Shown here: positions 1 through 7,854 of the stretch, piece after piece | Layout of the letters: each line of letters starts with the position of its first letter | Position numbering within the stretch: position 1 is the stretch's first letter | NCBI RefSeq assembly: GCF_000427465.1 | Contig: NZ_ATYB01000014.1 | Coordinates: 1,821,570-1,885,569 of the forward strand | Length of the DNA stretch: 64,000 nt | DNA from: Sinorhizobium arboris LMG 14919 | GTDB lineage: Bacteria > Pseudomonadota > Alphaproteobacteria > Rhizobiales > Rhizobiaceae | Direction: 5' to 3' | Program-made: the position numbers and the translations under genes | The notes under the pieces: generated by a model | The model's input: the letters and a program-made list of their open reading frames with translations, nothing else | Told to the model about the DNA's origin: nothing | Database searches by the model: none

Positions 1-406
1 CCGTGAACACGATGAACGGCCGCGGATTGTCCCGCAACTCCAGGAAGAGCGGGATGCCCGAAACCTCCACCCTGCCCGGCTCGGCGCGCGCCGGATCGAA
101 GTCGAAGAGCTGATCGAGGAACACGTATTCGGCGGCAAGCCGACCCATATTGCCCCAGCTTTCCAGCGCGATCGCCTCGATCTCGGCATCGCCTTTCTCA
201 GGAAAGGCGTTGCGCAGATTGGTCAGCGTCAGCTTGTGGCGACGGGTCTTCGGACCGATCCGGCGGGCAACCCCATCCATGAAGCTGATCGCCATGTCCG
301 GTGGAAAAAGCTTGAGTATGGTGAGAAGCAGCAGGACGAACTGCGCGATCGACCATTGACGGAAGCGATTCGCAGCGAGCACCAGCCGTGTGATCAGCAT
401 CCGCAC
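1..406 (-). CDS. lpxXL: Lipid A VLCFA acyltransferase LpxXL, N-terminal part (cut by window edge)
   Basis: Likely transfers the very long 27/28-carbon acyl chain from AcpXL to a hydroxyl of lipid A at the inner membrane. Only about the first 135 residues are in the window. The visible protein opens with MLITRLVLAANRFRQWSIAQ and continues through GVARRIGPKTRRHKLTLTNL, typical of the LpxL/HtrB acyltransferase N-terminus, and runs off the left edge after PRPFIVFT. GTG at 404-406 or ATG at 398-400 could start it; both lie just after the stop of the upstream dehydrogenase, so the genes are probably cotranscribed. Identification rests on the sequence plus its place as last gene of the acpXL-fabZ-fabF-fabF-adh series known from Rhizobium and Sinorhizobium. 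The exact start is uncertain. Confidence 0.85.
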   Translation of the reverse strand, partial: MRMLITRLVLAANRFRQWSIAQFVLLLLTILKLFPPDMAISFMDGVARRIGPKTRRHKLTLTNLRNAFPEKGDAEIEAIALESWGNMGRLAAEYVFLDQLFDFDPARAEPGRVEVSGIPLFLELRDNPRPFIVFT

Positions 407-411
407 GAAAA

Positions 412-1440
412 TCAATCCATCCGCAACACGATCTTGCCGAAGATCTGGCGTGACTCCATCCGCTCCAGTGCGCGGTCGATGTCGTTGAGCCCCACCTCGG
501 TGTCGATGACCGGGTGAACGAGTCCGCGCGCCATCTTCTGCATGGCGTTTGCCATGTTCTCCATGCGGCAACCGAAAGAACCGAGCAGTTTCAGCTGCTG
601 CTGGAACAGCATCATCAGGTTCATGTCAGTCGAGACGCCGGAAGTCGAGCCGCAGGTAACGAGCCTCCCGCCGCGTTTCATCGACAGCATCGAACCCGCC
701 CAGGTATCCTTGCCGACATGTTCGAAAACGACATCGACGCCCTTCTTCTTCGTCAGCTTCCGCACGACCCCTTCGAAACGGTCGGTCCGGTAGTTGATGA
801 CGTGGTCGGCACCGAGCGCTTTTGCCCTATCGATCTTGTCGTCCGAGCCTACGGTGGTGATGACTGTGCAGCCGATCTTCTTGGCGAGCTGGATCGCGGC
901 CGTGCCGATACCCGAGCCGCCCGCATGGACAAGGATCGTCTCGCCGGGTTCGAGCCTGGCGTTGTCGAACAGCATATGTTCGACGGTGCCGAAGGTGACC
1001 GGCGCCAACGCCGCGCCGACTTCGTCGACGCCCGGGGGCGCAAGGACCAGCAGGCGCGCCGGAAGGTTGACCTTCTCCTGCGCGAAGCCGTCCAGATGGA
1101 AGCCATGGACACCCCCGACATGTTCGCAGAGATTGTCGCGTCCCTCGCGGCATGGGCGGCAGAGGCCGCAGGTACGCGCTCCGTAGATCGAGACGAGCTG
1201 ACCGGGAAGAACATTTGCCACGCCCGGACCGATGCTCTCCACGACCCCGGAGGCTTCCGCGCCGATGACGAGCGGCATCTTGCGCTTGGCAAACGCCATG
1301 CCGCGCCAGCCCCATACGTCGATATGATTGAGCGCGACGGCCTTGACCCGCAGCGTCACCTCGCCAGGACCGGGCGCCTCCGGCTCCGGCAGATCGGTGA
1401 TTTCAAGCTTGCGGTCATCGAGCAATTGCAGGGCGCGCAT
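412..1440 (-). CDS. adh2XL: Zinc-binding alcohol dehydrogenase family protein
   Basis: Medium-chain dehydrogenase/reductase of 342 residues. The GroES-like half contains a structural zinc motif with four cysteines (TCGLCRPCREGRDNLC, near residues 95-110) and GAEASGVVESIGPG. The Rossmann half has HAGGSGIGTAAIQLAK around residue 170. It sits between a ketosynthase and lpxXL in the VLCFA operon, as the adh gene does in Rhizobium leguminosarum, so an oxidoreductase role in making or processing the 27-hydroxyoctacosanoate chain is inferred. The natural substrate is not shown by the sequence. It starts 38 bases after the ketosynthase stop and nearly touches lpxXL, consistent with one transcript. 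Confidence 0.85.
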   Translation of the reverse strand: MRALQLLDDRKLEITDLPEPEAPGPGEVTLRVKAVALNHIDVWGWRGMAFAKRKMPLVIGAEASGVVESIGPGVANVLPGQLVSIYGARTCGLCRPCREGRDNLCEHVGGVHGFHLDGFAQEKVNLPARLLVLAPPGVDEVGAALAPVTFGTVEHMLFDNARLEPGETILVHAGGSGIGTAAIQLAKKIGCTVITTVGSDDKIDRAKALGADHVINYRTDRFEGVVRKLTKKKGVDVVFEHVGKDTWAGSMLSMKRGGRLVTCGSTSGVSTDMNLMMLFQQQLKLLGSFGCRMENMANAMQKMARGLVHPVIDTEVGLNDIDRALERMESRQIFGKIVLRMD

Positions 1441-1478
1441 GGTCTTTCCTTTGCGGAAGGCAGATGTGCTCGAGCGGC

Positions 1479-2762
1479 TCAGGCCGGCTCGGCGGTCATG
1501 ACAAGGCTGGCGTTCTGGCCGCCGAAGCCGAAGGAATTCGACAGCACTGCAGTCACCTGCTGGCTGCGCTTCACGTTCGGCACGACGTCGAGAACGATTG
1601 CCGGGTCGGGATTCTGATAGTTGATCGTCGGCGGCAACGTGCCGGTGAGCATCGTCTGGAGAGAGAAGACCGCCTCGACCGCACCGGCTGCCGTCAGCGT
1701 GTGGCCGATCATGGACTTGTTGGATGAAACCGGGATCGACGGCAGCCGTTCGCCGAAGACCGCGGACATCGACAGGTATTCCATCTTGTCGTTCTCGGGC
1801 GTGGAGGTGCCATGGGCATTGATGTAGCCGATCCCGGCTTCGTCGATGCCGGCATCGGCAAGTGCCGCACGGATGGTCGCGATCGCCGGCCCGCCATCGG
1901 GCGAGGAGCGCGTGCGGTGGAAGAGGTCGGCCTTTTCGCCGCAGCCTTTGAGTATGCCGTAGATGCGGGCGCCGCGAGCGATCGCTGCTTCCAACGATTC
2001 AAGCACGAGCGTCGCGGCACCTTCCGCGATGACGAAACCGTCGCGATCCTTGGTGAAAGGCTTCGAGGCCCTTTCCGGCGGATCGTTCTGCGTCGAGAGC
2101 GCCGAGAGCAGCGAGAAGCGTATGAGGGCCTCGGCACTGACCGAGCCGTCGGTCGCAACCGTGAGCGCCCTGTCGGTCCTGCCCTGGCGGATGGCTTCGA
2201 CGCCGAGCTGAATGGCGGTCGCCCCGGATGCGCAAGCCGTCGAAAGCGTCACCGGAAGGCCGCGCGTGCCGAAGCGATCGGCGAGGCGCTCCGAAATCGA
2301 GCCGAAAAGCACGGCCTCGTGGAAGGCCGGATCCGCCTTCTGCCGCATTGCCGCGAGGAACCGGTTATAGGCGTCTCCGGGCTGGCTCGACGGCGGAGCG
2401 CGGTCGGCAAGCTCGAAGCGGGCATTCCATTCGGGCTCGATGGGCGGTGCCGCCAGAAAGAGCGGCCCGTTGAAGTCGCCGGAATGGCCGGCCTGCGCCA
2501 AAGCCTCCAGCGTCGTCTCGCGCGCCATCGCATAGGAACGCTCGACCGCATTTTCCGCGGGAATCTCGATGAAGTCGACCGTGCCGCTGATGCGGGTCGA
2601 AAGAGCGTCGGTCGGAAAACGGGTGATCTTGTGAATGCCCGATACGCCACCGGTGAGCGCCGCCCAGTTGTCTTCGAGACCCTGCCCGAGCGAGGTGATG
2701 ACGCCCATGCCGGTGACGGCAACGATCGGACGGCCGAGGTGGTCCTTATAAGCCTTGCTCAT
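1479..2762 (-). CDS. fabF1XL: Beta-ketoacyl-ACP synthase, catalytically complete (VLCFA operon)
   Basis: FabF-type condensing enzyme, 427 residues, that would elongate acyl chains carried by AcpXL. The full Cys-His-His triad is visible: Cys177 in STACASGATAI, His317 in NAHGTSTPEN and His354 in SNKSMIGHTLTAAG. The N-terminus RPIVAVTGMGVITSLGQG is standard for the family. It lies 12 bases downstream of a second FabF-like gene that lacks the catalytic cysteine, so the two may work as a heterodimer. The gene name follows operon order in rhizobia; the function as a VLCFA-specific elongase is inferred from context. Confidence 0.9.
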   Translation of the reverse strand: MSKAYKDHLGRPIVAVTGMGVITSLGQGLEDNWAALTGGVSGIHKITRFPTDALSTRISGTVDFIEIPAENAVERSYAMARETTLEALAQAGHSGDFNGPLFLAAPPIEPEWNARFELADRAPPSSQPGDAYNRFLAAMRQKADPAFHEAVLFGSISERLADRFGTRGLPVTLSTACASGATAIQLGVEAIRQGRTDRALTVATDGSVSAEALIRFSLLSALSTQNDPPERASKPFTKDRDGFVIAEGAATLVLESLEAAIARGARIYGILKGCGEKADLFHRTRSSPDGGPAIATIRAALADAGIDEAGIGYINAHGTSTPENDKMEYLSMSAVFGERLPSIPVSSNKSMIGHTLTAAGAVEAVFSLQTMLTGTLPPTINYQNPDPAIVLDVVPNVKRSQQVTAVLSNSFGFGGQNASLVMTAEPA

Positions 2763-2774
2763 GGTTCGAGCTCC

Positions 2775-3983
2775 TTATTCCGCGGCAAGCACGGCGATGC
2801 CTTCGCCACGCGAATGGCCGATAGTGGTGACGACCGCCGCCTTGGCCGGCGCCAGCATCGGGGCTTCGGCCGCGGGGTCGAAGGGCGGGACCTTGGCTGC
2901 GTGACCGAGCGAAAGCGCGGCCAGCGCCACGCCGACGGGAAACTGCGCCTCGATGCCGTGACCGACGAGCCCGCCATAGGCACGGACAGGCCGGCCGGCG
3001 AGTTCGGTTTCGAGAAACGCCTTCTCCCGTCCGGCAAGGTCATGGAAACCCGAGGTGCCGGAAAAGACGACGGTCGACTGCGGATCGAGTTCCAGAGCCG
3101 GTTTCGACAGATATCTGAGACGCGATTCGAGCCGCCCGTCCTCGCGGCTGCCGCGGTCGCCGGCGATCGCATCGATCGTCGCATAGATGCGGGCGCCGCG
3201 TGCCTCGGCATATCCGCGCGACTCCAGAACCAGGAAGGCGCCGACGGAGCCGAGAACCATTCCGCCGCCATCCTCGGATCTCCGCGACCAGATCGGATGC
3301 CACTCTCCGAGCGCATGCCCCTGGATCGCCTCGATCATCAGGACGATGTCCAGGCGCTCCGCCGAAAATGCACCGCCGACGAGTGTGTGACTCGACTGCC
3401 CCGCCTTGATGCGGGCAAACGCCGTCTCGATAGCGGAAATGCCGGCGGCCTCTTCGCCCATGAAAGTCCGCGACGAACCCGTAACCTTGTGCACGATGGA
3501 GATGTTGCCGGCGAGAAGGTTGGAAAGCTGCGCCAGGAACAGTGTCGGACGCAGTTCGGTCGTTAGCTTCTCGTTCAGGAGCCGTTCGCGGTCATTGCGC
3601 TTCAACGCCTCGTCGACGATGAGCGAGTCGACATTGATGTCGCGCTCGCCGCCGCCGGCAGCGACGATCATGTCCATGCTGCCGCAGGCTTCGAGATCGT
3701 CCTTGAGACCAGCGTCGTCAAGGGCCAGGCCGGCAGCGAAAACGCCGAGGCGCTGCCAGTTTTCCATCTGCCGCTGGTCGCCCCGCTTCGGAATCTGCTG
3801 CGACCAGTCGATTTCCGGCAAGGGGTGGACGGGATAGGGAGCGAAGCGTTCCGTTTCGATGCGCACCCGAGGCGGCTCGGCCGCGCCGAGCAGCGCCACA
3901 TGAGGCTCGGCGCCGACGCCCTGGCTCGTCACGATGCCTACTCCCGTGATCACCACATCGTTGGTGGATTTCGTCATCTTCAT
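2775..3983 (-). CDS. fabF2XL: Ketosynthase-like protein lacking the active-site cysteine
   Basis: 402-residue thiolase-fold protein (start VVITGVGIVTSQGVG). Where condensing enzymes have the T-A-C-S/A nucleophile motif, this protein reads TGSSRTFMGEEAAG (about residues 168-181) with no cysteine. The AHGTGT histidine motif is also replaced (SGTSGFHDLAG), although a GH dipeptide remains in GGLVGHGIEAQ. It is therefore unlikely to condense by itself and resembles a chain-length-factor partner of type II polyketide synthases. The ATG at 3981-3983 overlaps the fabZ stop (ATGA) and has GGAG just upstream, so I chose it over a longer upstream extension whose composition looks non-coding. Partnering with the adjacent ketosynthase is inference. 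Confidence 0.85.
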   Translation of the reverse strand: MKMTKSTNDVVITGVGIVTSQGVGAEPHVALLGAAEPPRVRIETERFAPYPVHPLPEIDWSQQIPKRGDQRQMENWQRLGVFAAGLALDDAGLKDDLEACGSMDMIVAAGGGERDINVDSLIVDEALKRNDRERLLNEKLTTELRPTLFLAQLSNLLAGNISIVHKVTGSSRTFMGEEAAGISAIETAFARIKAGQSSHTLVGGAFSAERLDIVLMIEAIQGHALGEWHPIWSRRSEDGGGMVLGSVGAFLVLESRGYAEARGARIYATIDAIAGDRGSREDGRLESRLRYLSKPALELDPQSTVVFSGTSGFHDLAGREKAFLETELAGRPVRAYGGLVGHGIEAQFPVGVALAALSLGHAAKVPPFDPAAEAPMLAPAKAAVVTTIGHSRGEGIAVLAAE

Positions 3984-4456
3984 TTCTCCGAACCGGCCGT
4001 CGCGGCCATCAGCCCCAGCTCTTCCGCACGCTTGCGCACGATGTCTCCCAGCGGCACCTGGTCGAACGGGATCGTTCTCAGCTTCAGCTGGGCGTCGCAT
4101 ATCTTCTTGCCGCCCGACGCAATTCTGGCCTTCGTCACGGCAAAGCCGGAGCCCTCATGTTCGAGCAGAGCCTCGATCTCAAGCTCGGCATTCGGTTCGA
4201 CGAAGCTGCGCATCTTGGCACCGTCGACCGTCATCAGAAACGGCATTGCGGCGAATTTCGTGGCGGCCAGCACCAGGAAACCCGAAGCCTGCGCCATCGT
4301 TTCGATCAGCAGCACGCCCGGGACCAGCGGATAACCGGGAAAATGCCCCTCGAACACCGGGCTCTTCTCCGGCACGATCGAGCGCGCCACAAGCCGGCCG
4401 GCCGCCAGATCGACGGTTTCGACACGGTCGATCATCTGGAAATATTCAAGGAGCAT
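3980..4456 (-). CDS. fabZXL: 3-hydroxyacyl-ACP dehydratase, FabZ type
   Basis: 158-residue hotdog-fold dehydratase that removes water from 3-hydroxyacyl-ACP during VLCFA elongation. The FabZ signature is clear: EGHFPGYPLVPGVLLIETMA, with catalytic His38 and Glu52. The stop overlaps the start of the next gene by ATGA. A strong hairpin lies between this gene and acpXL upstream (4496-4538), so its expression may be lower than that of acpXL. The VLCFA assignment is from operon context; the dehydratase family call is from the sequence. Confidence 0.9.
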   Translation of the reverse strand: MLLEYFQMIDRVETVDLAAGRLVARSIVPEKSPVFEGHFPGYPLVPGVLLIETMAQASGFLVLAATKFAAMPFLMTVDGAKMRSFVEPNAELEIEALLEHEGSGFAVTKARIASGGKKICDAQLKLRTIPFDQVPLGDIVRKRAEELGLMAATAGSEK

Positions 4457-4495
4457 GAGGGCTCATCCCATTCGTTTCGCGCTCAAGTAAAAATG

Positions 4496-4538
4496 CCGAT
4501 GCCGCCTGTCAAGCGCGGCGCGCGACAGGCGGCATCGG
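4496..4538 (-). terminator. Strong hairpin plus T run between acpXL and fabZ
   Basis: On the minus strand a 15-base-pair perfect stem (arms 4524-4538 and 4496-4510, loop of 13) is followed by a run of five T. This has the shape of an intrinsic terminator. It lies after acpXL and about 40 bases before fabZ, so it could end most acpXL transcripts while letting a fraction read into the ketosynthase genes. Confidence 0.75.
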
Positions 4539-4630
4539 GAAAAGGGCCGATCCGTGTCAGCGGAAGATCGCTCAGGCTCCGATCGCAAGTGAAAGCGCGA
4601 TCCGCGCGGAAAACCGCTTCGCGCCTTTCC

Positions 4631-4918
4631 TCAACCCGCTTTGGCGGCCCGCAGCTCGTCGATCTTGGCACAAAGGTTCTTCAGCACGAAGTATTCCTCG
4701 GTCGAGACCTTGCCTTCGTTGACTTCCTGAGTCCACTGCTCCAGCGGGATCTTGATGCCAAATTCCTTGTCGATCGCAAAAACGATATCGAGAAAGTCGA
4801 GGCTGTCGATGCCGAGATCATCGATCGTGTGGCTTTCCGGCTTGATCGTCTCGCGATCGATCTCGCTCGTTTCCGCGATAATATCGGCAACCTTATCGAA
4901 TGTAGCTGTCACGCGCAT
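4631..4918 (-). CDS. acpXL: Acyl carrier protein AcpXL
   Basis: 95-residue specialised acyl carrier protein for the 27-hydroxyoctacosanoic acid chain of rhizobial lipid A. The phosphopantetheine site is [10 protein letters not shown] with attachment Ser39. The protein is acidic and longer than the housekeeping AcpP, with a Lys-rich tail ([19 protein letters not shown]). It is the first gene of the minus-strand lipid A operon, with a good sigma-70-like promoter about 30 bases upstream (4947-4975) and a terminator-like hairpin downstream. Length and motif agree with known AcpXL. Confidence 0.93.
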   Translation of the reverse strand: MRVTATFDKVADIIAETSEIDRETIKPESHTIDDLGIDSLDFLDIVFAIDKEFGIKIPLEQWTQEVNEGKVSTEEYFVLKNLCAKIDELRAAKAG

Positions 4919-4946
4919 ACCTCATAAAATTCGAGTCTTGGCGAAC

Positions 4947-4975
4947 CCTATAGAAAAATGCACCGCAAAAGCCAA
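4947..4975 (-). promoter_or_regulatory. Putative sigma-70 promoter of acpXL
   Basis: Minus-strand TTGGCT (4970-4975) and TATAGG (4947-4952) are separated by exactly 17 bases. The predicted start lies about 20 bases before the acpXL ATG, leaving room for a short leader. Confidence 0.55.
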
Positions 4976-5091
4976 TGCCCCACGGCTTTTTGCCACCGCG
5001 ATTTGAAAAAGGTGTTGCTAAACAGCGACCGATTAAGGCCCTCGCTTGGGCGGCGTCGATCTGCAAGGAGGCTTTCGAGCGGGCAAGAGCC

Positions 5092-5851
5092 CTAACGGAC
5101 AGAGGCGACGGCAAGGCGCGGATCATCGAGAAGAATTGCGTCCGGAGCGATCGCGAGCAGTCTTTCGAGCCCTTCACGATCGGTCACTCCGACGGGAAAC
5201 GGCGGATATTCAGGCAGCGGAACTGATCGCGGCTGCCCGACCATTACCGCCAGCCGCATTCCCGTTGCACGGACCCCGGCCAGGCGTTCATCCGTTACTG
5301 CACCCTGCCAAAGCCGGAACCAGTCTGCCCCGGCCCGCCGCGCTACGGCAAAGGCGTCCGGATCATCGAGAAAAGCGAGAATCGCAATGTCCCTGCGAGC
5401 AGTACGGGCAGCAGCGATGAGATCGACCCCGCGAAGCCCGAGCATTGTTCGTTCAATCGCGTTTGCAGTCGCGACTTCCGCCATGACCTGCGACAGCTGC
5501 GCTTGATCTGTCAGCTTGACATCCAGGAGCACATATAGCGAAGCGGAAGCTGCGAGCGCGTCCTGGAGGGTCATGACCCCGGGGAGCAGGCGACGCAACG
5601 TTTCCAAATCGATTTCCGCAACTGTGCGCGTATCGCCGCAAAGTCGGCGAAGATCGGCATCGTGGACGCAGACAAGCGCGCCGTCCGCCGTCAGGCGAAC
5701 ATCGGTTTCGAACGCGTCCGCCCCGGCAGCAGCGGCGGCATTGAGCGCCTCTGCTGTGTTTTTCTGCGGCAAGCGCTGCACCACCGCGGTGTGCAACGAT
5801 AACAGGCCTGCGCGTGAGACCACCAGTCCACCAGGAATGAGCCATCGCCAT
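5092..5851 (-). pseudogene. Glycerophosphodiester phosphodiesterase family gene, frameshifted
   Basis: A GDPD-family gene (hydrolysis of glycerophosphodiesters to glycerol-3-phosphate and an alcohol) split over two frames. From ATG 5849-5851 one frame reads PVIVAHRGGAALAAEK. The next frame continues NTAEALNAAAAAGADAFETD, VRLTADGALVCVHD and so on to the stop at 5092. The family motif HRG...ENT is recovered exactly if one A is removed from the run of five A (plus-strand T5 at 5759-5763). The rest, including ETDVRLT and VHDADLRRL, is undamaged over about 220 residues. It is a recent frameshift, a slippage site, or a sequencing error. It lies 11 bases downstream of cobD on the same strand. Confidence 0.85.
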
Positions 5852-5862
5852 TTCCGACCCAG

Positions 5863-6846
5863 TCAGAAGAGCAAAAGCGGCAAAGCGACGAGCGCGAAGG
5901 CGAGCGCCATCACCGAGCAGGCCGCGTAGAAAACTGTGACGGCAGCGTCGATATCCTCGATGGCTGCAACCGCACGGCCGGCGTGATTCATCATGGGCTC
6001 ATCGACTCTTACGCCGCCATAGATTCTCGGCCCTGCAAGCTGAACGCCGATGGCGCCTGCCATCGCAGCCTCGGGCCAACCGGAATTGGGCGAGCGGTGA
6101 AGTCCGTGATCCCGCCGCGCCACCTCGATTGCGGTTTGCGCCGCATCCGCACCGCGTTTGAGAAAGGCGCCGGCAGCGATCAGCAAAGCCGAGAACCGCG
6201 CCGCGGGCAGGTTCGCCAAGTCATCGAGCCGCGCGGACGCCCAGCCGAAATGAAGATATTTCGGGCTCTTGTGACCGATCATCGAGTCGGCCGTGTTCAG
6301 CATCTTGTAGGCAAGAAGACCGGGAAGCCCGGCAACCGCATACCAGAAAGCCGGCGCCACGACGCCGTCGGAAAAGTTTTCGGCGAGGCTTTCGATCGCC
6401 GCACGGCAGACGGCCGGCTCGTCTAGAGTGTTCGGATCGCGTCCAACAATCATCGACACCGCTTTGCGGCCACCCGCAAGTCCTTCGCGACGCAGACCGA
6501 CGGCAACCCTGGAAACGTGGTCGGCAAGGCTTTTCTGGGCGAGGAAGACGGCTACAGTGACAATCTCGAGCAAAGCGCCGAGGACGCCAAGCACATCGAA
6601 GAGCCGGGCGAGCACGATCCCCAGGGCCATGGCTGTGGCAAGCAGCGCCAGGATGCCGACGACACCCCGGACCTTCAGCCAGGCGTTGGCGACCTCCCGA
6701 TGGTTAAGCACCTTGTCGATGAGCTCGACGGCGTTGCCGAAATACACCACCGGATGCGTCAAACGCGACCAGAGCCAGTCCGGATCGCCGACGACGCGAT
6801 CCACCAGCAGCGCCATGACGAGGATGAGAAGTATTTCAGCCGACAC
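5863..6846 (-). CDS. cobD: Adenosylcobinamide-phosphate synthase CobD (CbiB family)
   Basis: 327-residue polytopic membrane protein that joins (R)-1-amino-2-propanol phosphate to adenosylcobyric acid. It opens with LILVMALLVDRVVGDPDWLWSRLTHPVVYFGN, the usual CbiB start, and carries GHKSPKYLHFGWASARLDDLANLPAAR near residues 190-215. Several hydrophobic segments are visible, including a C-terminal one ending LALVALPLLLF. The start at 6846 directly abuts the cobC stop, giving a tight cobA-B-C-D series. Length fits the family. Confidence 0.93.
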   Translation of the reverse strand: MSAEILLILVMALLVDRVVGDPDWLWSRLTHPVVYFGNAVELIDKVLNHREVANAWLKVRGVVGILALLATAMALGIVLARLFDVLGVLGALLEIVTVAVFLAQKSLADHVSRVAVGLRREGLAGGRKAVSMIVGRDPNTLDEPAVCRAAIESLAENFSDGVVAPAFWYAVAGLPGLLAYKMLNTADSMIGHKSPKYLHFGWASARLDDLANLPAARFSALLIAAGAFLKRGADAAQTAIEVARRDHGLHRSPNSGWPEAAMAGAIGVQLAGPRIYGGVRVDEPMMNHAGRAVAAIEDIDAAVTVFYAACSVMALAFALVALPLLLF

Positions 6847-7854
6847 TTACACACCCCCCCGGTTCAAAGCCTCGGCGAGGCGGCGGTCGCCCCCGGCGTC
6901 AGGCGCCAGCCCGATACGCAGCCATCGCGGATTGTAGTCGAATTTGCGCGTCAGGATGTGTGCCTTGCAGAGTGCCGCATGAAGATCGTGAGCACGCTCG
7001 TGTTCCACGAGCGCGAAAAGGCCCGTCCCGCCGACGACCTGGAGCCCGGCGCTGCAAAGCACGGCGTCGAGCGCGGCCTTGCGCTGCGCGATACCGGCCC
7101 TGATCCGCTGCGTGTCGCCTTCCATCAGCTTCGCCGACAGCGCCAGTGCCGGTCCTGAGACCGACCAGGGGCCGAGCCACTCACGAAACGACTCCTCGAT
7201 CGGCGGGTTCGCGACGATAAAGCCGAGCCGGAGGCCCGCAAGGCCGAAGAATTTCCCGAACGAACGGAAGACAACGAGGTTGTCACAGGCGGCGACATGC
7301 CGGGCGACGCTCGCCTCCGGCTCCAGATCGCCGAAGGCCTCGTCCACCACCAGCAGGCCGCCATGGGCCCGCATCGCTTGCGCCATTGCAAGAACTTCGT
7401 CCGGCGGAATAAGTCGGCCGGTGGGATTGTTGGGATTGACCACGACGGCAAGGCCGTACCCCGCTTGGAGATCATCGGCACAGGTGACGGAATCGACGAC
7501 AAGGCCGGCGGCCTTCAGAACGCGCGCATATTCGCCATAGGTCGGCGCAAATATGGCAGACCTCTTCGCCGGGTCGGCAATCCGCGGGAGCAATTGGATG
7601 ACGGACTGGGTTCCGGGGACCGGCAGGGGCATGAGCCCGTCCGTCCGGTAGTATCGACTCGCGGCGATACGCGCTGCCTCTTCGACATGCCGGTCCGGCA
7701 ATCGGTGCCAGACGCCCGCGTCGATCGCCGGCAGGGCGGCGGGACACGGGTTGATCCCCGTCGAGAGGTCGAGCCAGTCCTCAGGCGTGCCGCCGAAATG
7801 CGCCGCGGCTTCCGTGATCCCGCCGCCATGAATGATCGGAGCGTCCATGATCAC
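6847..7854 (-). CDS. cobC: Threonine-phosphate decarboxylase-like protein CobC
   Basis: 335-residue PLP-dependent class I/II aminotransferase-fold protein that supplies the aminopropanol arm for cobalamin. Visible motifs are IIHGGGITEAAAHFG at the N-terminus, NPNNPTGRLIPP, VVDEAFGDLEPE and the Schiff-base region SFGKFFGLAGLRLGF. The start overlaps the cobB stop by four bases, indicating translational coupling. In aerobic bacteria CobC works with CobD; the partner is the next gene. Confidence 0.92.
   Translation of the reverse strand: MIMDAPIIHGGGITEAAAHFGGTPEDWLDLSTGINPCPAALPAIDAGVWHRLPDRHVEEAARIAASRYYRTDGLMPLPVPGTQSVIQLLPRIADPAKRSAIFAPTYGEYARVLKAAGLVVDSVTCADDLQAGYGLAVVVNPNNPTGRLIPPDEVLAMAQAMRAHGGLLVVDEAFGDLEPEASVARHVAACDNLVVFRSFGKFFGLAGLRLGFIVANPPIEESFREWLGPWSVSGPALALSAKLMEGDTQRIRAGIAQRKAALDAVLCSAGLQVVGGTGLFALVEHERAHDLHAALCKAHILTRKFDYNPRWLRIGLAPDAGGDRRLAEALNRGGV

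Noticed and set aside
1812..3566. 584-residue open frame on the plus strand
   Set aside because: It lies antisense to the two ketosynthase genes and reads as Arg/Gly-rich noise with no domain; a shadow of high-GC coding sequence.
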